From Marthasterias glacialis (lineage: Eukaryota > Echinodermata > Asteroidea > Forcipulatida > Asteriidae): a stretch of DNA of 64,000 bases. This document shows positions 1 to 9,850 of this stretch, piece after piece. A program made the translations under genes and the position numbers. The DNA lies in the NCBI GenBank assembly GCA_911728455.2, contig OU452223.1, positions 6,222,174 through 6,286,173 of the forward strand, given 5' to 3'. Under the pieces are notes generated by a model. The model was given only the letters and a program-made list of their open reading frames with translations. It was not told the DNA's origin and made no database searches. Numbering within the stretch: the first letter of the stretch is position 1; every line of letters begins with the position of its first letter.

Positions 1-121
1 CGCCTAGGTGGCGTCCCTCCTACCACTCCTGATGGATCACTCTCTACTTCATCACCCGGTCCTTCTGCGCCAGAGGCAGGGACCAACTCGTTGCTGGGGG
101 CAACCTCCTCTGGGGAGCTCT

Positions 122-3100
122 CTACCTCCAGAACCTCTTCCTGTGGGGCGTAACCTCTTCGATGAGGGGGGTTTCTGTCACCCCCTCACTAGATGGACCG
201 TCCCATGGTTCAATCTCCTCCCCAACATATGGCTTCAGCCTATCCACATGGACAACTTTGAGTTTGCCTCCTTTCCTCAATTGGATGCGAACCACCACAT
301 CTGACAGTTTCTTAACCACAAGCCAGGGTCCTTCCCACCGCAATTGCAGTTTGGGGGACAGATGTTTTTTCTTGGCTGGGTTGAACAACCACACAAATTG
401 TCCCTCTTTCAGCCCATGCTCTGATGCATGTCTATCGTAATTCCTCTTCTGTCTCTTGGCACTTTTGCCGAGACAATCTCTCGCCCTGCCATGTGCAAGT
501 TGCATGTTACCCCTCAACCTCTCGGCCCAGTCTGTAGTGGTGTCTTCCTGCATTTCGGGACACCCTGCCACCAAATCTACCGGGAGATAAACCTCCCGGC
601 CCAACATCATCATATTTGGTGACTCCCCAGTTGACTCTTGAGGGGTACATCGATACGCAAAGGTGGCATAGGGAAGGAACTCGTCCCAGTCCCTCTGCCT
701 CTTCTTTGGATCGATGAGCACCGACACAATGTTTATCAGCGTCTTATTAAACCGTTCGACCATACCATCCGACTTTGGATTGTAGGCGGTCGTTCTGGTT
801 TTTGTTATGCCAAGGATTTGGCACATCTCACTGAACACCTCCGATTCGAAATTCCTGCCCTGATCTGAATGCAGTTCTTGGGGCACACCGAATCGACACA
901 CAAATTCATTGACCAATGTGAGGGCAACTGTACCTGCCGTGGAGTCAGGAAGCGGGTATGCCTCCATCCACTTGGTGCAGTAATCGCCTACCACCAGAAC
1001 CCACAGGTTACCACTGTCCGTCTTGGGCAGTGGCCCGAGCAAGTCTATTGCTACTCGTTCCATCGGAACGCCAACCTGATACTGTTGTAAGGGGGCTACC
1101 CTTCTCTTTGCAGCAGACTTCCTCCTTGCACAGAGGTCACACACCCTCAGAAACGACCGGACGTCCGCAGACAATCCTGGCCAAAAATACCTGTACTTCA
1201 CCTTGGCAAGCGTCTTATTGACCCCCAAGTGGCCACTGAGTTGTCCAGCATGCAACTCACCGAGGATACTCTTCCTGTACTTTTGTGGCAACACTAACAG
1301 CCACCTCACCAATTTTCCATCATCAGACTCCCATCTTTTGCATAAAAGCCCTTCCTTGACTTCTAATTGGTCCCACTGGGCCCAATAGGTCTTGGAGGCT
1401 ACGGAGGAGTGGGACAGTGTCTTCCACTCGGGGCGACCATTGCCATCTTCTTTGCCCTTGATGACCCAACTCATGGTCCCATCTCCAAGCTGTGCCTCCC
1501 GCAAAGCCTCCTTTGGAATTATTGGTCTGGCTTCCAGACCCCTCGTCATCAACTCCTCACCCTTAGGTTTCACCCCGGGTGTATCGTCAGTTGGTCCTCC
1601 TGTGGTCTCTTCTCGGCCGCACTGCTTACACTGTCTCCGTGACAACCCATCAGCGTTGCCATGCTTTCTACCGGGTCTATGCTCCACCTCCAAGTCATAC
1701 TGTGAGATGACTTCAATCCATCGAGCCAGCTGACCCTCTGGGTTCTTAAAATTAAGGACCCACCGCAATGCAGCATGGTCAGTTCTTACTTTGACCTTCT
1801 GACCATACAAATACTGCTTGAAGTATTTCAGGTACATGACCACAGCCAACAACTCCCGTCGAGTTACGCAATAGTTGCGCTCAGGCTTACTGAGCTTGCG
1901 ACTTGCGTAAGCCAGGACTTTTTCTTCACCATCTTGGACTTGCGACAGAACCGCCCCGATGCCCTCTCCACTGGCATCGGTGTCCAAGACAAAGTCACAT
2001 TCTGGAATGGGGTATGACAAGATTGGGGCAGACTGGAGTCTGTCCTTCAACTCATCAAAAGCCCCTTGGCAGGACTCCGTCCATGCAAACTCCCTTGATT
2101 TCTCAGTCAGGGCATGCAACGGACTCGCAATCTCCGCAAACCCTCGGATGAACTTCCGGTAGTAAGAGGCGAGGCCCAAAAAGCTTCTCACATCTCTTAC
2201 ACACTTCGGAATCGGCCACTCAGCTACAGCTCTGACCTTCTCCGGGTCCGTTGCTACCCCTTCTGCAGACACGATGTGCCCCAGATAGGCCACTGACTTT
2301 TGAAACAAGTGACACTTGCTCGGCTTCAATTTGAGTCCTGCGTGTCGTAATCTCCCTAACACAATTCTTAGACGTTCTAGGGTTTCTGACACTGTTCGAC
2401 CAAACACAATGACATCGTCTAAGTAAATCAACAAAATGTCCCACTGCAATCCAGCCATGACTTTCTCCATGAGCCTTTCAAAAGTTGCCGGTGCATTGCA
2501 CAACCCAAAGGGCATGCACTTCCACCGGTACAACCCATTCCTCACAACAAATGTTGACTTTTGGCTGGCGTCCTCGTCCAGAGCAACTTGCCAGTACCCG
2601 GATGCCAAGTCAAGTGTTGTGAACCACTTAGCTCCATTCAGAGCATCAAAAGTCTCATCAATACGAGGCACCGGATAAGCATCCTTGATGGTGACTGCGT
2701 TTAATTTTCTGTAATCCACACAGAATCGCTTAGTCCCATCTTTTTTTCGAACCAAAACAACATTTGCAGCCCAAGAACTGTCTGAGGGCTCAATAATGCC
2801 TCTCTTCTCAAGATCAATGATCTGCCTCTGAATTTCCTGCTGATTGCAGTAGGGATGTCTCCTTGGCCGTTCTTTAACTGGCCGGGCATCCCCTGTCTTT
2901 ATTTGGTGCTCAACAATGTTGGTCTTGCCAATGTCATGTTCTCCCCTGGAGAACACATCCTGGTAGTCGTGTAGACACTTCTGAACCTCACCATGGTACT
3001 TAGCCTCAATGTTGGCTGTACCCCTCTCATACAACTCGTGCAGGTGTACTGGGAGAGCCTGCACTGCACTCGGTGACGATGATGATCCATCAAACCCGGA

Positions 3101-3832
3101 ATCAGTCTCAACTTCAGAGAGGGTTCCCACAGTTGTCCCCTCACGGGCTACCTTCTCTCCTCGCCCAGGGTTGAACATCCTCAACGGAATAACCTCCGAT
3201 TTTCCATCTACCAGGGACCTGGCTAATACCAAGCCCTTCTGTGCTAGCTCACCGCCACCCTCAATAGGTTCAACCATAGCTGGACCCACTGCATCAGCTT
3301 TCCTTCGAGCAACAATGCCCGGGACAAAAGCTTCATGGCCCGAAGGAATCACCGTAGTCCTTGAAACTACCACACGCCCAATAAACGATTCACCAGCCCT
3401 GCTAGTGCACTTTATTCGTTCACCATTGAGCCTCCATTCTTTGGACTGAAAATCTAGTGTTCCACCAGTGGGCACTAGAAAGTCCATACCCAGGATACCC
3501 GGATATTTCATTTCTGTGAAAACTGCCTTCACCATGTGCGTTGTCTTTCCAACTTGCACTTCCACCAACGCCCTCCCAAGCGTTGCGATACGACTACCAT
3601 CAACCTGTCTGACAACTACACCTTCCGTCTCCAAGACGGGGCGTTGCTCTTTGGGTATTTCGTAATATACTTCATTACTTATCAGCGTGTCAGTGGACCC
3701 CGTATCGATTAGAAATCGACACTTGGTGGTCCTTACCAACCCTTCTACAAACATACCCAAACGGGGACTAACACCTGATGATTCGGGCAGAGTGATTACT
3801 CTTTGCCCGTCCCCTTGCTTAAACCTCTTCAA
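122..3832 (-). CDS. pol: Ty3/gypsy pol polyprotein (protease-RT-RNase H-integrase)
   Basis: A 1236-residue open frame. An aspartic protease motif, FLIDTGSTDTLIS, lies near residue 40. The reverse transcriptase core runs roughly residues 330-560, with the catalytic motif LIYLDDVIVF. RNase H follows with the DTDASGEGIGAVL and TDHAALRWV motifs. The integrase has an HHCC zinc-binding region around HLGVNKTLAKVKYRYFWPG and CDLCARRK, then a DDE core with IDLLGPLP, HSDQGRNFES and NPKSDGMVERFN. A chromodomain is not obvious. The start overlaps the end of gag by four bases, an arrangement this family uses for shifted or re-initiated translation. The frame looks whole. Confidence 0.95.
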   Translation of the reverse strand: MKRFKQGDGQRVITLPESSGVSPRLGMFVEGLVRTTKCRFLIDTGSTDTLISNEVYYEIPKEQRPVLETEGVVVRQVDGSRIATLGRALVEVQVGKTTHMVKAVFTEMKYPGILGMDFLVPTGGTLDFQSKEWRLNGERIKCTSRAGESFIGRVVVSRTTVIPSGHEAFVPGIVARRKADAVGPAMVEPIEGGGELAQKGLVLARSLVDGKSEVIPLRMFNPGRGEKVAREGTTVGTLSEVETDSGFDGSSSSPSAVQALPVHLHELYERGTANIEAKYHGEVQKCLHDYQDVFSRGEHDIGKTNIVEHQIKTGDARPVKERPRRHPYCNQQEIQRQIIDLEKRGIIEPSDSSWAANVVLVRKKDGTKRFCVDYRKLNAVTIKDAYPVPRIDETFDALNGAKWFTTLDLASGYWQVALDEDASQKSTFVVRNGLYRWKCMPFGLCNAPATFERLMEKVMAGLQWDILLIYLDDVIVFGRTVSETLERLRIVLGRLRHAGLKLKPSKCHLFQKSVAYLGHIVSAEGVATDPEKVRAVAEWPIPKCVRDVRSFLGLASYYRKFIRGFAEIASPLHALTEKSREFAWTESCQGAFDELKDRLQSAPILSYPIPECDFVLDTDASGEGIGAVLSQVQDGEEKVLAYASRKLSKPERNYCVTRRELLAVVMYLKYFKQYLYGQKVKVRTDHAALRWVLNFKNPEGQLARWIEVISQYDLEVEHRPGRKHGNADGLSRRQCKQCGREETTGGPTDDTPGVKPKGEELMTRGLEARPIIPKEALREAQLGDGTMSWVIKGKEDGNGRPEWKTLSHSSVASKTYWAQWDQLEVKEGLLCKRWESDDGKLVRWLLVLPQKYRKSILGELHAGQLSGHLGVNKTLAKVKYRYFWPGLSADVRSFLRVCDLCARRKSAAKRRVAPLQQYQVGVPMERVAIDLLGPLPKTDSGNLWVLVVGDYCTKWMEAYPLPDSTAGTVALTLVNEFVCRFGVPQELHSDQGRNFESEVFSEMCQILGITKTRTTAYNPKSDGMVERFNKTLINIVSVLIDPKKRQRDWDEFLPYATFAYRCTPQESTGESPNMMMLGREVYLPVDLVAGCPEMQEDTTTDWAERLRGNMQLAHGRARDCLGKSAKRQKRNYDRHASEHGLKEGQFVWLFNPAKKKHLSPKLQLRWEGPWLVVKKLSDVVVRIQLRKGGKLKVVHVDRLKPYVGEEIEPWDGPSSEGVTETPLIEEVTPHRKRFWR

Positions 3833-5401
3833 CTCCTCAATGCCGTTGTCGCTTTGTTGCCTTTTGGACCCTCGGGTGCATCCAGCCTGCCTGCGGGTCC
3901 CACAGGAGGCTGGTTGGCGTTTCCCGACATCTGCACTTCCTTCTTGCGGGGTTTCTTACACTCACGTGCGAAATGCCCCTCCAACCCACAGTTGTAGCAC
4001 TTCCAGTTACTACCTAGACTCGACTTGGACTTGTGCACTTGGTCTAAGGGCACGTCCCTTTCCTTAATTGACACACAGGCTTCCTTACTTGACCAGACTT
4101 GACACAACTCAGTCAAAGCTTTCAAGTTCTGAGCTTGCTCACTGAGATGTGCCTCCAATGAACCCAGCCTCAGTTCTACACCAGAGTCGAGGGCCCTTGC
4201 CAATTTGGCGGGCTTTTGGTCCAAAATCCTCTGCTGCTCCACACTCTCGAAGTTTTCAGTCTCCAAAGCTGCTCGGATGGCTTCGTCTAAATCCTTTGGG
4301 CGGGCCCTGTTTATGCCCTCCCGCACCGAGTGACTGTCTACTGCATCCACAAAGTGATTCCGAGCCAACCGGTCACGTGCATCTTCCTGAATTTCAGGGT
4401 ATGCTCGTGCCGTCAGCTCATAAATCGCCTGACTCCTGCAGAGATTCTTTCGGCCCTTGCCGCCTATGCCTCAACTCAACTAGGTAGTTTTCGCTCTGTC
4501 TCCCAGATCCAAACCGCCTCTCCAGTAACTTGACAAGTGCACTATATGTGTACTTTTGTCTGGAGTCCCCTAACATGCGGAGAGCATTCCCTTGCAGACC
4601 TGCAGTCAAATACTTTGCGGCCTGCTCATCAGTCCAGCCATTCACTTCACGACACGACTCAAAATGGCGGTAATACTCTCGCCAGAGCACCTTGCCATTA
4701 TACCGATCAGGGATAATGTATGGGCGACGGTTTACAGGTCGCCCCATTTCTTCCTTCTGATCTTTGTCGTTTACAACTTGGACCTCTCTTCTCAGTGGCT
4801 GAGGCCTTACTGAAGAGTTGTCCTCTTTCTCAGCCAAACTGCCGCTTTGTACTGCTCCCCCTGGGTGGATAGCACAGCTTTGCAGTTCGTTACTGATTTT
4901 TGGTGGGGCTACCACTTCCCCACTTTCCAGGAACGGGTTTAGGCTCTGCCTACCCTGTTCCATGACACTTTGTCCAGATAGGAACAGTGCCAACTCATCA
5001 ACCGGACTAAGGGGTTCTTTAGCGATTGGAGTATCCTCCGTTGGGGCAAATAGCGCCACACTTCCAACCCTCAGAGGTGTACTTCCCATCATGCCAACCC
5101 TCCCAGGCCTGGGATCCATTTCTGGTTCCTTCAAGTCTGGACTCCAAAAATCATTTGGTGAACGAGAGACATACCCTGTTGTCTCTTTCGTCCCCATGAA
5201 CTCAACATCAGAATCCACTTGACGCCTCACACGCCTTTCCTTCGGAGGCATGTCTCCCTGGGACATTCCGTTCATGGATGCCTCCAATTTCTTTGCAACG
5301 AGTTCTTTTTCCAGTTGCAGAATTTGGTAATCCATGCGGAGCTTCTGTAACGCAGACTCTGTACCCGTAGGGTCTATGGTAACCTTTGACCCTAAACTCA
5401 T
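3829..5401 (-). CDS. gag: Ty3/gypsy gag-like region with CCHC zinc knuckle (fossil)
   Basis: The capsid/nucleocapsid region lies directly upstream of pol on the same strand. The C-terminal part carries a retroviral zinc knuckle, CYNCGLEGHFARECKK. The middle part has the gag-like text YRHFESCREVNGWTDEQAAKYLTAGL, shown here only in part, typical of Ty3-type capsids. The N-terminal part is charged and poorly conserved. The region is read in about two pieces, so this gag is probably broken once. It is treated as a fossil and no reconstruction is attempted. Confidence 0.85.
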
Positions 5402-5570
5402 ACTGTTGTCTCAGCAGTACCTCGTGTGGATGCCAACCAACGAATACCACGTCTCTGTTGTTGGATTTCACGCCACACACAACAAATTGCCACTGCCAGT
5501 GTAAACAACAATGCAACCAAAATCACAAGGATTATGATAGCCAACCAATATCACATTAGGAATGGTTACC

Positions 5571-5852
5571 TTACACGGTTGCTACACTTGACCAATGTCT
5601 GCTCGGTGACTCAGTCACTTCAAGCAAATTAGTCAGTGATGCACTCCTATGTGGCCCAAAACCTTGCGAAAACCCAACACTTTGCGCTTGGCTCGTCAAC
5701 TGACGAACTCGCAGCAGTGTCAAACTCAGTTCCCTTGTGACTCTTCGCAAACGTCTCAACTCAAAGCGAGTTCTAATCAACAACCCACTCAGAATAAGAA
5801 CAACTACTACCAAAATTATCAAGAGTACATACACAACAAGCAAAATTTGCAT
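5571..5852 (-). CDS. Small hydrophobic leader reading frame between primer site and gag
   Basis: An open frame of about 93 codons starting at an ATG (positions 5850-5852) inside the element's leader. It begins with a strong membrane-anchor-like stretch, ILLVVYVLLIILVVVVLIL, followed by a basic segment (RTRFELRRLRRVTR). This matches the look of a type II or signal-anchored membrane peptide. Ty3 elements do not normally code for a membrane protein in this position, so it may be chance, a leader peptide, or an accessory frame. No family is recognised. Confidence 0.35.
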   Translation of the reverse strand: MQILLVVYVLLIILVVVVLILSGLLIRTRFELRRLRRVTRELSLTLLRVRQLTSQAQSVGFSQGFGPHRSASLTNLLEVTESPSRHWSSVATV

Positions 5853-5942
5853 TGCCACACTCTTCTCACTTGTGTACCTTTGCCTTTCCCTGTAATGGGA
5901 GGCTAATCTTTAACAGAGTGTTCACTTAATCAATTATAATTA

Positions 5943-5959
5943 TCCCACTTCTGACACCA
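5943..5959 (-). promoter_or_regulatory. Primer-binding site, tRNA-Leu type
   Basis: On the minus strand this reads TGGTGTCAGAAGTGGGA, two or three bases inside the end of the LTR. It is complementary to the 3' end (including CCA) of a eukaryotic tRNA-Leu. Its position fixes the inner edge of the 5' LTR and the orientation of the element. Confidence 0.75.
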
Positions 5960-5961
5960 TT

Positions 5962-7051
5962 TGTGGCGGGCATAAACAGTTATCCTGTCTATAATTATTA
6001 ACTTGATCCTTGTCTCCTTCTTCCTCAAGTTAAAGTCACTAAGCGGACTAAAGGCTGAGGGACGAGATTCGTTTCGGAGGAAGTATACCGCCGATTATAA
6101 TTAATTGTAAACCTCTCTGTCAGAATACACACAGATCCCTAAAATAAATCACACAGATCGGACACAAGTTTATGTGACCTTGACCTCAATTTATTTATTA
6201 ATCACCTTCAACTCAAGAAGTTGGGTAAAACAATGTAGCCTATCAGCAGTTTGAAACGAGACTTAAGTTACTCACAATAATTACTGCTAAATCAATATTA
6301 TGTGAACGGCAACCCGCACTCAGAACAATATGCAACAGTTATACACCAGCCCCCTGGGCCTTGAGCACACAGCTCGGTCCTGGTACAACCACACAACTCG
6401 CTCTGCCAATGCAGCCTTCACCCAAATCCCGTAGTTGTGTACCCCGCACACAGCGACGGCAACCTTCGGGTCGTAGTTCAACTTAACCCTGTCAACTACA
6501 CCGCAGTATCGTATCCGGCTAATCGTCTTGTGTTAAAACACGACGATCGCCTGCAGGCGCAAAGCCTAAATAACACAGCCTAAATTCCAGCAACGAGTGA
6601 TACGGGCGAACCCTTGCACCACTCCAAAAATGCAACAAATGCTGTCTGAATTCACAAAGCAGACAAACACTTACGTCTCGCTTCCAAACTTGCTCTCGCA
6701 GGCTCTCACTAGCACTGTGAACTTAACTTGTAACTCGTATAAATGTTGAAACAAATCCTCTAGACTCTCCAGACTCCAGACTGCCCTGCAACCCAAAAAC
6801 AGCAGCTTTTATCTCGTTTTCTCGCCTGCAATTTGCACGCCCAACAGCGCAAAACTTCTTACATAAACTTAAATAACTTCTTAAAGATTATGCTCAAAAC
6901 AGCCCAACTAAACTATAAATTGCGCACAATTAAAATGCACCTGACCTTTAGTGGCGCGAACTGCCACCTTGCACCCTGCCATTGGCGCAACCAGGTCGCC
7001 TGACCAACTACGTCGTTCACGTATCACGTGCGACGTCACATGACAACAACA
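5962..7051 (-). repeat. 5' long terminal repeat of the Ty3/gypsy element
   Basis: On the minus strand the inner end is ...GCCCGCCACA next to the primer site, and a matching outer end TGTTGTTGTC lies near 7042-7051, giving an LTR of about 1.09 kb. The inner edge is secure. The outer edge is chosen only from the TGT..ACA rule because the partner LTR is outside the window. The sequence is AT-rich with several CACGTG/ACGTCA-like words near its outer end. Confidence 0.55.
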
Positions 7052-7205
7052 ACTCATGCACTTCCATTACATACATATACATTGAGTAGCTCAGAGTGGA
7101 ATGGGAGGAATATCATTGCAAGGTTAAATTTTAATTGTTTCATTTCACGAGGCGAAGCGAACTGTCCAGTTATATGTATGTCAGTTATATAATGGATGCT
7201 CTTAC

Positions 7206-8883
7206 CGAATCCAAGAACTAAAACAACAGTGAGTTGAACGATACTCGTTGTAAAGGAGGCGACAATCAGAGACCCCCCAACCATGAATCCACTCGCTACA
7301 ATCACAGCTCTAGTTCCAAATATGGATTCAAGTGGTGCTGCAAAGATACCTACAGGTTTAGAAGCAAACAAAAATGTAACGGTAGGCCCCTACAGTGTGA
7401 TCCCTCTTCCTCCCTTGAGCTTTCAGCCCTCATCTTGATCGTGAAGGCCTTTTTTATGGGCGATCGTGTAACACATGCCAATATCATTGAATTGTAGATT
7501 TCAAAGTTTAAACTTCTTATTTTTTAACAAAATAACAAGCTAAACCTAAAACTGTTATACAATTTTTGTCAAGACCTGGAATCTGCTTGGCATTGCATTT
7601 GGATAGACTATAAAACGTTTGTTGTGCACCATTATGTTCGACATGGGCCATTAAGTCCGACGGAAAATGTTGTAATTATTATTTCCAACCAATGTGTCCG
7701 ACAGACCTCCTTTTCCCAACCGCTTATGTCGGGCGAACCATCATGTCCGACGGATCATTATGTCCGACGGATCATTAGGTCCCATTCAATTTGTTTAGGG
7801 ATACGTCATCTCTATCAAATGCCATAGTTTGGAAGAAGCCCCTTTTTAAGAAATCAAGAATTAAGGAAAAGAAAAAGAACTAGAGCACAAAGTTTGTGCT
7901 TAAATCACAACTATCAGCCAACCTTACACGAGGCTCTGATCAAGATGTATAAAACCAAATATGGCTAAATTCGGCAAGATTGTGGAAAAAGAACACTTTC
8001 TCTTATTTCAGTTGAATGATCTTACATGACCTTTGACCAAATACCTAGTGCAAGCTATGGTAAGTTGTCGTTATGTCCAAGTTTAATTACAATATTGGCT
8101 AAAGGGTTTTGGAAGTCATAGCCATTTCCATGCTGATCACGTGAGATCGTGAGAAAGAAAAGGAAGAAGATACATCAGGACCACAATCAGTTCAGTGGCG
8201 TAACTAAGGGGGGGGGGGCACGTGCCCCCAACTGATGTCCGTGCTCCCCCCCCCCCCGGGTGCCCAATTTGAAATCTGGACTTTTGAAATTAAAAATTAC
8301 CAGAGTAAAATGTTACATTTTATAAGCATTTACGTAGTAATTTCAAAGTTTGTAGAACTATTTTTAGTTAGTTACACACTAAATGTATTTTGCTTCAGAT
8401 AATACTGAAAAGGGGCTTGTTCAATAAAAATACAATTGGAAACTACAGTTTTAATTGGCCAAAAGTGCCCCCTAGGAAAAATGGTGCACCCCCTTCCCCG
8501 TAAAATTTTACCCTAGTTACGGTGCTGACCACAATATATCAACAGTCGGCTGATATATCTTGCTCGACATTTGTTTGACTCATGGCATTTGACGCAAAAT
8601 CTGTATTAAATAAATTGACCTCAACATGGCTCTAGCCACATCGAATTATGACTTGCAGTCAATCCTTTCTAAAAAAGATTTTGAAGCAGAATTTACCAGA
8701 TAGGTAGATGGAGCCATTGATTACAGCTATCATCCATCCAGTCAGCCACGTCTGAGACGCAAACTGTTCCATTAGAGTAGGCAGCATGATGCCTAGACCC
8801 TTGAGAGTTCCAACCCATATCAACCATGAAACATGTAGACATATTACAGCGTACCAGCCTCCATGACCTCTATCCGTGGGCAT
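7206..8883 (-). CDS. SLC16-like (monocarboxylate transporter family) gene, first two coding exons
   Basis: Exon A (8697-8883) starts at ATG 8883 and encodes PTDRGHGGWYAVICLHVSW, a variant of the family's N-terminal DGGWGW motif, then a first membrane segment and LKGLGIMLPTLMEQF. It ends with a GT donor in phase 1. Exon B (7206-7349) is 144 bp, a size common in SLC16 genes. It continues the frame as GIFAAPLESIFGTRAVIVASG and further membrane helices, with AG acceptor and GT donor visible. The family are 12-helix major-facilitator carriers of lactate, pyruvate or other organic acids in the plasma membrane. Later exons are not in the window. A Ty3 element on the same strand begins about 150 bp downstream, so it sits in the next intron or cuts the gene off. 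The exact family member is not determined. Confidence 0.82.
7630..7790. repeat. Short degenerate minisatellite with TATGTCCGACGGAT words
   Basis: This lies inside the SLC16-like intron. The words CATTATGTCCGACGGAT and close variants (ATGTTCGACAT, AAGTCCGACGG, TGTGTCCGACAG, TATGTCGGGCG) recur about every 17-40 bases. It looks like an imperfect short tandem repeat. No function is apparent. Confidence 0.6.
8194..8527. mobile_element. MITE with CAGTGGCGTAACTA-type inverted ends
   Basis: The left end reads CAGTGGCGTAACTAAGGG and the right end, reverse-complemented, reads CAGCACCGTAACTAGGG, enclosing about 330 bp with G-runs and C-runs just inside the ends. There is no coding content. It resembles short non-autonomous DNA transposons common in marine animals; the superfamily was not assigned. 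It lies in the SLC16-like intron. Confidence 0.65.
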
Positions 8884-9850
8884 GGTTGACTCAAATGTTG
8901 ATTTACAATAAAAATTATTCTTATTATACTTTTATTTACATCAAACCATACAGGCAGCCGACACGCTCTGTTGGTTTCGCTTATTGTGCTGTTTACTATT
9001 GTAGCTGACCACGTTGTATGCCCGTTTAGGTCAACGCGCATTTGGTGCTCGATATGTGGCTATACCTTGTCCGATATGTGGCAGAGGGTGGCCCCTCCGA
9101 ATGCTCCTATAGAGAGGTTGCATGACCCCGGGAAAAAATCGTTTCGCAGCCATGTTGGGTACGGCCATGTACAAACTCAATGACTGACGCGTCGTCTGCT
9201 AAATGATTTCCAGTGCCTGTTTGTGCACGCAGCATTAGAAAAAGGTCTCGGGTGACGTCACGTGAAACCTCCCTATTCTCTAACACACTCTTCCTCTCTT
9301 GTACAGAAGCACCCCCCTAAAATCCTCAAAAGAATTCCTGAGTTTCCCAGAACACTATGAAGCTACAATAGGAGGGGAGGGGGTACACCCTGCCACATAC
9401 AGTCGTGCTCGATCTGTAGAAGGGTGTAACCCCCCCCCCCCTCCCCTCCTATTGGGTCTACATTGTGTTCTGGGAATCTCAGGAATTCTTTTGTTTTAAA
9501 CATTAAACTAACAGGCCTTACATCAACCGTTTAAATGCAACGTAGTGGCTCAGACTCCACGGCAGAGCATCTTGGACCAAAAAACGTCCGGGTCCTTAAG
9601 CGGGCCCTGGACCCCACGCCGTATTGGCTTCGAACGCTGCGCTCGCCACTTGTCATAGAAAAACCAATCACCCGCTGGGAAAAAGTTGGGGTTTTTTTGG
9701 CTAAAAACTATAACGTTACACTGATAAACAAGTCTTTGACTATTCACCTACTAACAAAGAGAAAAATCTGCTTCAAATTACCGTTCTTTGCAGCATTCTC
9801 GTGGTGGAATAGGCTTCAATCGTCCGTTCTGAATAGGAAAACGTGTACAA
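8884..9850. other. Upstream flank of the SLC16-like gene; short inverted-repeat elements, no gene seen
   Basis: This holds two small foldback structures. One, about 9105-9283, has ends reading TATAGAGAGGTT and AACCTCCCTATT. Its right end (GGTCTCGGGTGACGTCACGTG and neighbours) recurs inverted at 39838-39885. The second is listed separately at 9332-9494. The open frames here show no recognisable protein. A 5' untranslated exon or promoter of the SLC16-like gene could lie here. Confidence 0.5.
9332..9494. mobile_element. Foldback (palindromic) MITE
   Basis: The left arm (9332-9385) contains AAAAGAATTCCTGAG..CCCAGAACAC..CAATAGGAGGGGAGGGGG. The right arm (9430-9494) is its near reverse complement, with CCCCTCCTATTG..GTGTTCTGGGA..CTCAGGAATTCTTTT. 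The spacer is about 45 bp. Confidence 0.75.

Larger units (their letters stand above)
1..7051 (-). mobile_element. Ty3/gypsy-family LTR retrotransposon, cut by the window edge
   Basis: In minus-strand order the parts are a 5' LTR (about 5962-7051), a primer-binding site for tRNA-Leu, a leader with a small hydrophobic reading frame, gag with a CCHC zinc knuckle, and pol with protease, reverse transcriptase, RNase H and integrase. That order (integrase after RNase H) is diagnostic of Ty3/gypsy. The 3' end and 3' LTR lie left of base 1. Pol is open throughout what is visible; gag appears in about two pieces, so the copy has roughly one break or uses a shift. The long open pol suggests a young insertion. 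LTR-LTR divergence, the usual clock, cannot be read here. Confidence 0.93.
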
